Of a stretch of DNA of 64,000 bases, positions 60,672-64,000 are shown piece by piece (the first letter of the stretch is position 1; each line of letters opens with the position of its first letter). The notes beneath the pieces were generated by a model. The model did not search any database. It had not been told where the DNA came from and saw nothing but the letters and a program-made list of their open reading frames with translations. Both the position numbers and the translations under genes were made by a program. The DNA is from Kitasatospora sp. GP82 (GTDB lineage: Bacteria > Actinomycetota > Actinomycetes > Streptomycetales > Streptomycetaceae): contig NZ_JARZAJ010000006.1 of the NCBI RefSeq assembly GCF_029892105.1, forward strand, positions 1-64,000, written 5' to 3'.

Positions 60672-61325
60672 ATGAGCCGCCTGCATGCGATCGCCTTCGG
60701 GCTGACCGGGCTCGCGTACCTGCTGATCGTGGTCGCGGTGATCCTGAACACCAAGCTCGTCGACTTCGACTGGGCCCTCAAGCAGCTCAGACCGTACAAG
60801 CGCTGGCCCGACGTCGAGCCCCTGCTGAACGTGTGGATCATCGCCGGTCAGCGCGGGCCCTCCGCGATCATCGCCTGCGCCTGGCTGGGTCTGCGCTGCT
60901 TCCGGCGAAGAACGCTCCGACCGCTGCTGGTGGTGGGGGCGGCACTGCTGCTGCTCAACATCACGGTCGGCGGCGTGAAGATCGTGACGGGCCGGCTCGG
61001 GCCGCACTACGCGCACTACATCGGCTCACCCGAACTGTTCTCCGGAGGAACGATCTTCCCCTCCGGGCACACCGCCAACGCCGTGGTGACCTGGGGCGTG
61101 CTGGCCTACCTCGCCGACCGCTGGCGGCGCACCGGTGCGGTGCTCGCCGGCCTGACGGCCTTCTCCATCGGGCTGACCACCGTCTATCTGGGCACCCACT
61201 GGATCTCGGACGTCCTCGCCGGCTGGGCAGCGGGCGCACTGGTCCTCCTGGCGATGCCCCTGTTCGAACCAATGATCGCAGCCGTGGACGACCGGATCAC
61301 CGGCCTCTGGCGCGACAGCCGTTAG
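60672..61325 (+). CDS. PAP2-type membrane phosphatase
   Basis: A 217-residue membrane protein with five to six helices and the phosphatidic acid phosphatase signature: KIVTGRLGPHY, FPSGHTANAV and the third motif LTTVYLGTHWISDVLAGW. It may dephosphorylate undecaprenyl pyrophosphate or other lipid phosphates. The ATG at 60672 follows AGGGTGG; an in-frame GTG at 60591 would add 27 residues and could be leaderless, with TAGTGT 7 bp before it. Confidence 0.87.
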   Translation: MSRLHAIAFGLTGLAYLLIVVAVILNTKLVDFDWALKQLRPYKRWPDVEPLLNVWIIAGQRGPSAIIACAWLGLRCFRRRTLRPLLVVGAALLLLNITVGGVKIVTGRLGPHYAHYIGSPELFSGGTIFPSGHTANAVVTWGVLAYLADRWRRTGAVLAGLTAFSIGLTTVYLGTHWISDVLAGWAAGALVLLAMPLFEPMIAAVDDRITGLWRDSR

Positions 61326-61435
61326 CCCCCGGCCGGCTCTGCGCCCCCCAGAGGTGCCGCTCTCCCCACGGTCGCCGGACGTACGCTGGAATCGTAGACC
61401 GGCCATGCGGGACTGGCGGGTGGAGGCGATCAGGA

Positions 61436-61711
61436 ATGCGTCCGGCAAAGACCCCACGGCGATGGCGCAGCGGCACCGAGCCCGCCACCGCGCGCAGCGA
61501 CCTCAAGCTGCGTTTTCTGCTGTCCGTCACCTTCACCCCGTTCTTCGCCCTGCTCACCGCACTGTTCGCCGTCTGGGCGGCTCACACCTCCGCCGCTGCC
61601 GCGCCGAGCAGCGGTACGCTGACCGCCTTCGCCGTCTTCTGCGGCGTCCTCACCCTGCTGGCGTCGATCGACCTGTGGGTGGTGATCCGTCGCCGTCGGA
61701 CGGAGCTGTGA
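61436..61711 (+). CDS. DUF6343 family membrane protein
   Basis: A 91-residue protein with two hydrophobic helices (FLLSVTFTPFFALLTALFAVWAA and LTAFAVFCGVLTLLASIDLWVV). The family is recognised by RSGTEPATARSDLKLR near the N-terminus. Function is unknown. GGAGG lies 9 nt before the ATG. Confidence 0.78.
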   Translation: MRPAKTPRRWRSGTEPATARSDLKLRFLLSVTFTPFFALLTALFAVWAAHTSAAAAPSSGTLTAFAVFCGVLTLLASIDLWVVIRRRRTEL

Positions 61712-61793
61712 CGGACCGTCAGAGCACACCGGATCAGGTCACAAGATCATTACGAATCCGGTGCGCGCGTCGCGCACATGACATCCTGGCCCG

Positions 61794-62270
61794 ATGCGCC
61801 TCCGATCCCTGGCACCGGCCCTCGCCGCCGCAGCGCTCGCCCTGACCGCCTGCAGCAGCAGCGGCTCCAGCACCGCCGCTCCCGCGGCCGCCTCCTCGCC
61901 CGCAGCCGACAGCTCGTCGGCGCAGCCGGGTTCGGGCAGTTCTGCCCCGGCGGCCGACGCGTCCGCTCCCGCCAAGCCCGCTGCGCCGAGCGATGCGGGC
62001 CTGCCGCCGAAGCCGGACAGCGCGACGGTGACCAAGCTGGTCGCGGCTCTGGACGCCATCGACCCGGACATCGTCTCCGGCCGGCCCGACCAGGCCGTGG
62101 ACCGTGCGCGGAGCCAGTGCCAGGCGATCTACAACTTCCCCAAGGACAAGGCGAAGTTGATCGACCTGACCAACCAGCGCTTCACCTCGTCCAAGCACCC
62201 CGACGGTTTCGGCGCCGAGAAGGCGGAGAAGATCCTCGCCGCCGTCCAGGCCGACGTGTGCCCCAGGTAG
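61794..62270 (+). CDS. Small lipoprotein, DUF732-like
   Basis: A 158-residue putative lipoprotein. The signal ends in the lipobox LTACS (lipidated Cys20); a long Ser/Ala/Pro-rich linker (about 21-75) leads to a small C-terminal domain with two cysteines (RSQCQAIYNFP and VQADVCP) resembling DUF732. No ribosome site precedes the ATG. It is convergent with the aminotransferase gene, stop to stop within 9 bp. Confidence 0.78.
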   Translation: MRLRSLAPALAAAALALTACSSSGSSTAAPAAASSPAADSSSAQPGSGSSAPAADASAPAKPAAPSDAGLPPKPDSATVTKLVAALDAIDPDIVSGRPDQAVDRARSQCQAIYNFPKDKAKLIDLTNQRFTSSKHPDGFGAEKAEKILAAVQADVCPR

Positions 62271-62279
62271 CCCCGGGCC

Positions 62280-63671
62280 CTAAGGACGACTGCCCACGGC
62301 CTGCTTGACCAGGGTGCGGCCGAAGTCCCACATCAGCCCGCTGCCGCGGTGGGCGTCCTCCATCACCTCGGTGAAGGCGTCGACGAAGCGGTCCACCTCG
62401 CGCTCGGTGATGATCAGCGGCGGGATCAGCTTGATGACCTCCAGGTGGTCGCCGGAGACCTGGGTGAGGATGCGGTGCCGTTGCAGCAGCGGTACCACCA
62501 CCATCTGTGCGAACAGGCCCTTGCGCGCCGCCTGCAAAGCCGTCCAACCGGTGCGCAGTTTCAGCGACTTGGGGCGGCCGAACTCGATACCGATCATCAG
62601 ACCGCGCCCGCGCACCTCGGCGAGCAGCTCGTACCGCTCCACCAGCGCCGCCAGCCGGGCGCGGAACAGCTCGCCGACCCGGTGGGCGTTCTCGACCACC
62701 CGCTCCTCGCGCAGCACATGCAGGGTGGCCAGACCGGCCGCCATCGCCTGGGCGTTGGAGCCGAAGCTGGCGGAGTGGACGAGCACCCGGTCCATCGAGG
62801 AGTACACCTTCTCGAAGATCCAGCCCTTGCCGAGAGTGGCTCCGATCGGCACATAGCCGCCGGAGAGCGCCTTGGCCGCGCAGACCAGGTCGGGCTGGAC
62901 GCCCTCCTCGTGCTGGTAGGCGAAGAAGTCGCCGGTCCGCCCGATACCGGTCTGCACCTCGTCGCAGATCAGCAGGGCCCGGTGCTCGTGCAGCAGTTGC
63001 TGGACGGCGAGCAGCCGGCCAGGCGGGACCGCGTGCACGCCCTTGCCCTGGATCGGCTCGACGATCAGCGCCGCGACATCGCCCTTCTTCAACTCCTTTG
63101 CCAGCGCGCCGAGATCGCCGAGCGGGATGGCCGTGTCGGGCAGCAGCGGGCCGAAACCCCTACGGAAGCCGCCCTCGCCGTTGACCGAGAGCGAGCCGGC
63201 GGTCAGGCCGTGGAAGGCGTGGTCGCAGTAGAGGATGCGCGGCCGGCCGGTGGCGCAGCGCGCGAACTTGAGCGCGGTCTCGACCGCCTCCGTTCCGCTG
63301 TTGCCGAAGAACACCCGGTCCAACCCCGGTGTGTACGACAGCAGTTGTTCGGCCAGCAGACCCGGCAGCGGGGAGCAGTCGAAGCGGGTGAGGTCGGGCA
63401 GGCCGAGATCCATCACCTGGTGCACGGCCGCGCGGACCACGGGGTGGTGACGGCCGAGCGCGAAGATGCCGAACCCGGCCAGCATGTCGAGGTACTCGTT
63501 GCCTTCGGCGTCGTAGAAGTACGGGCCTTCGGCGCGCTCGTAGTACCGGTCGAAGCCGATGGCGTGCAGCATCCTGGGCAGCTGCGGATTGAGATATCTG
63601 GCGTTCAACTCGTAGCGCTCCGAGCCGCGTTCGGCGATCAGCGCCGCGAGGTCCAGGCGGTCAGCCGGCAT
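62280..63671 (-). CDS. Class III aminotransferase (HpnO-like)
   Basis: A 463-residue PLP-dependent aminotransferase. Typical motifs are [33 protein letters not shown] with the PLP-contacting Asp, and the Schiff-base Lys in [15 protein letters not shown]. Immediately upstream on the same strand is DXS. In S. coelicolor the same pair lies in the hopanoid cluster, where the aminotransferase makes aminobacteriohopanetriol, so that role is inferred. Its ATG overlaps the DXS 3' end by 11 bp. Confidence 0.86.
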   Translation of the reverse strand: MPADRLDLAALIAERGSERYELNARYLNPQLPRMLHAIGFDRYYERAEGPYFYDAEGNEYLDMLAGFGIFALGRHHPVVRAAVHQVMDLGLPDLTRFDCSPLPGLLAEQLLSYTPGLDRVFFGNSGTEAVETALKFARCATGRPRILYCDHAFHGLTAGSLSVNGEGGFRRGFGPLLPDTAIPLGDLGALAKELKKGDVAALIVEPIQGKGVHAVPPGRLLAVQQLLHEHRALLICDEVQTGIGRTGDFFAYQHEEGVQPDLVCAAKALSGGYVPIGATLGKGWIFEKVYSSMDRVLVHSASFGSNAQAMAAGLATLHVLREERVVENAHRVGELFRARLAALVERYELLAEVRGRGLMIGIEFGRPKSLKLRTGWTALQAARKGLFAQMVVVPLLQRHRILTQVSGDHLEVIKLIPPLIITEREVDRFVDAFTEVMEDAHRGSGLMWDFGRTLVKQAVGSRP

Positions 63672-64000
63672 TGGACTCGTTCACTCCTCGGGTCGGCAGC
63701 AGTTGCTTGGCGAAGACGGCGGTCTGTGCGGCCACCCCGGTGCCGCTGAGGCCGATCTCCTCCAGGATCTCGCCGCGCCCGGCGTGCGCCAGGAACTCCT
63801 GCGGGATGCCCAGATCACGCAGCGGGGTGTCCACTGCGGCGTCGCGCAGCGCCTGGGCGATCGCGGCACCGACGCCGCCGACCCGGCCGTTGTCCTCGAC
63901 GGTGACCACCAGCCGGTGCGCGGCGGCGAGTTCGACCAGGGCAGGGTCCACCGGCTTGACCCAGCGCGGGTCCACCACGGTGGCGGCGAAGCCCTCGGCG
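63661..64000 (-). CDS. dxs: 1-deoxy-D-xylulose-5-phosphate synthase, C-terminal part
   Basis: The last 112 codons of a gene that continues beyond the window. The sequence ([65 protein letters not shown]) is the transketolase C-terminal domain of DXS, the thiamine-diphosphate enzyme that starts the non-mevalonate isoprenoid pathway. Its link to the aminotransferase points to a hopanoid locus rather than the housekeeping copy, but the distinguishing parts are outside the window. Confidence 0.85.
   Translation of the reverse strand, partial: AEGFAATVVDPRWVKPVDPALVELAAAHRLVVTVEDNGRVGGVGAAIAQALRDAAVDTPLRDLGIPQEFLAHAGRGEILEEIGLSGTGVAAQTAVFAKQLLPTRGVNESNAG

Noticed and set aside
57618..61016. A 1132-codon open frame on the minus strand across the GH31 and PAP2 genes
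   Set aside because: It is the antisense shadow of two well-supported genes; its product is low-complexity (Val/Gly/Asp/Arg) and matches no family.

Overview
The window is from a high-GC actinomycete, almost certainly a Streptomycetaceae member (Streptomyces, Kitasatospora or a close relative). The evidence is the very high GC at third codon positions, frequent GTG starts, many stop/start overlaps of four bases (ATGA, GTGA), hairpin terminators without a T-tract, a Streptomyces-type rRNA leader, and lineage-typical families (DUF6421, DUF5134, DUF6325, DUF6343, DUF397, Scr1-type DUF5753 regulators). It looks like ordinary chromosome. I see no transposase, phage gene, CRISPR array or tRNA.

Layout. 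1-470: the 5' end of a 16S rRNA gene on the minus strand and its leader. 471-3750: a translationally coupled minus-strand operon (DUF6421, SDR, threonine aldolase). 4208-6770: a coupled polar amino acid ABC importer. 7000-8852: DUF5134 membrane protein and an M56 metalloprotease. 8860-11802: MarR with a divergent MFS exporter, then a TetR. 11938-14269: a WhiJ-like module of an XRE/DUF5753 regulator, a HATPase and a DUF397 protein, decorated with TGCACGTGCA palindromes. 14703-18022: a CbiX-like chelatase, then an Rpf-LysM-NlpC/P60 cell-wall hydrolase behind a Crp-like box and a c-di-AMP (ydaO) riboswitch, then an orphan RHH antitoxin-like gene. 18867-25017: an alpha-glucoside/maltose locus, in transcription order malE, malF, malG, GH13 alpha-glucosidase, LacI. 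25316-27285: a flavohaemoprotein remnant, a COG2345 regulator and aldose 1-epimerase.

27512-31702: a 992-residue ATPase/LuxR-like regulator divergent from a class I terpene synthase. 32033-33935: aldehyde dehydrogenase with its DUF779 partner. 34034-40493: small proteins, an acetyl xylan esterase-like hydrolase, a beta-lactamase-fold hydrolase, a Nudix hydrolase, a molybdopterin oxidoreductase/cytochrome b pair and a TetR. 40666-42837: an unrecognised protein with a Pro/Ala-rich tail carrying six KGTPVxVPPADFNPF repeats. 42917-46429: a spermidine synthase-like protein and a sulfur locus (LysR, cysteine dioxygenase, YeiH-type exporter). 46508-49681: a GluABCD-type glutamate importer. 50148-53758: a heterodimeric ABC exporter with complementary degenerate ATPase halves. 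54096-57510: aldo/keto reductase, a tandem MarR-MarR fusion and an SDR/FabG. 57651-62270: secreted GH31 glycosidase, PAP2 phosphatase, DUF6343 and a lipoprotein. 62280-64000: a class III aminotransferase and the 3' end of a DXS gene, as in Streptomyces hopanoid clusters.

Themes. Carbohydrate use (mal locus, GH31, aldose 1-epimerase, esterase) and amino acid uptake (two importers) are prominent, with several self-contained regulator/operator pairs whose operators can be read directly. The best candidates for a second look are the TGCACGTGCA-marked regulatory module, the NPF-repeat protein, the tandem MarR fusion, the asymmetric ABC exporter and the terpene synthase/LuxR pair. Function calls rest on motif recognition and family memory; no database search was run.
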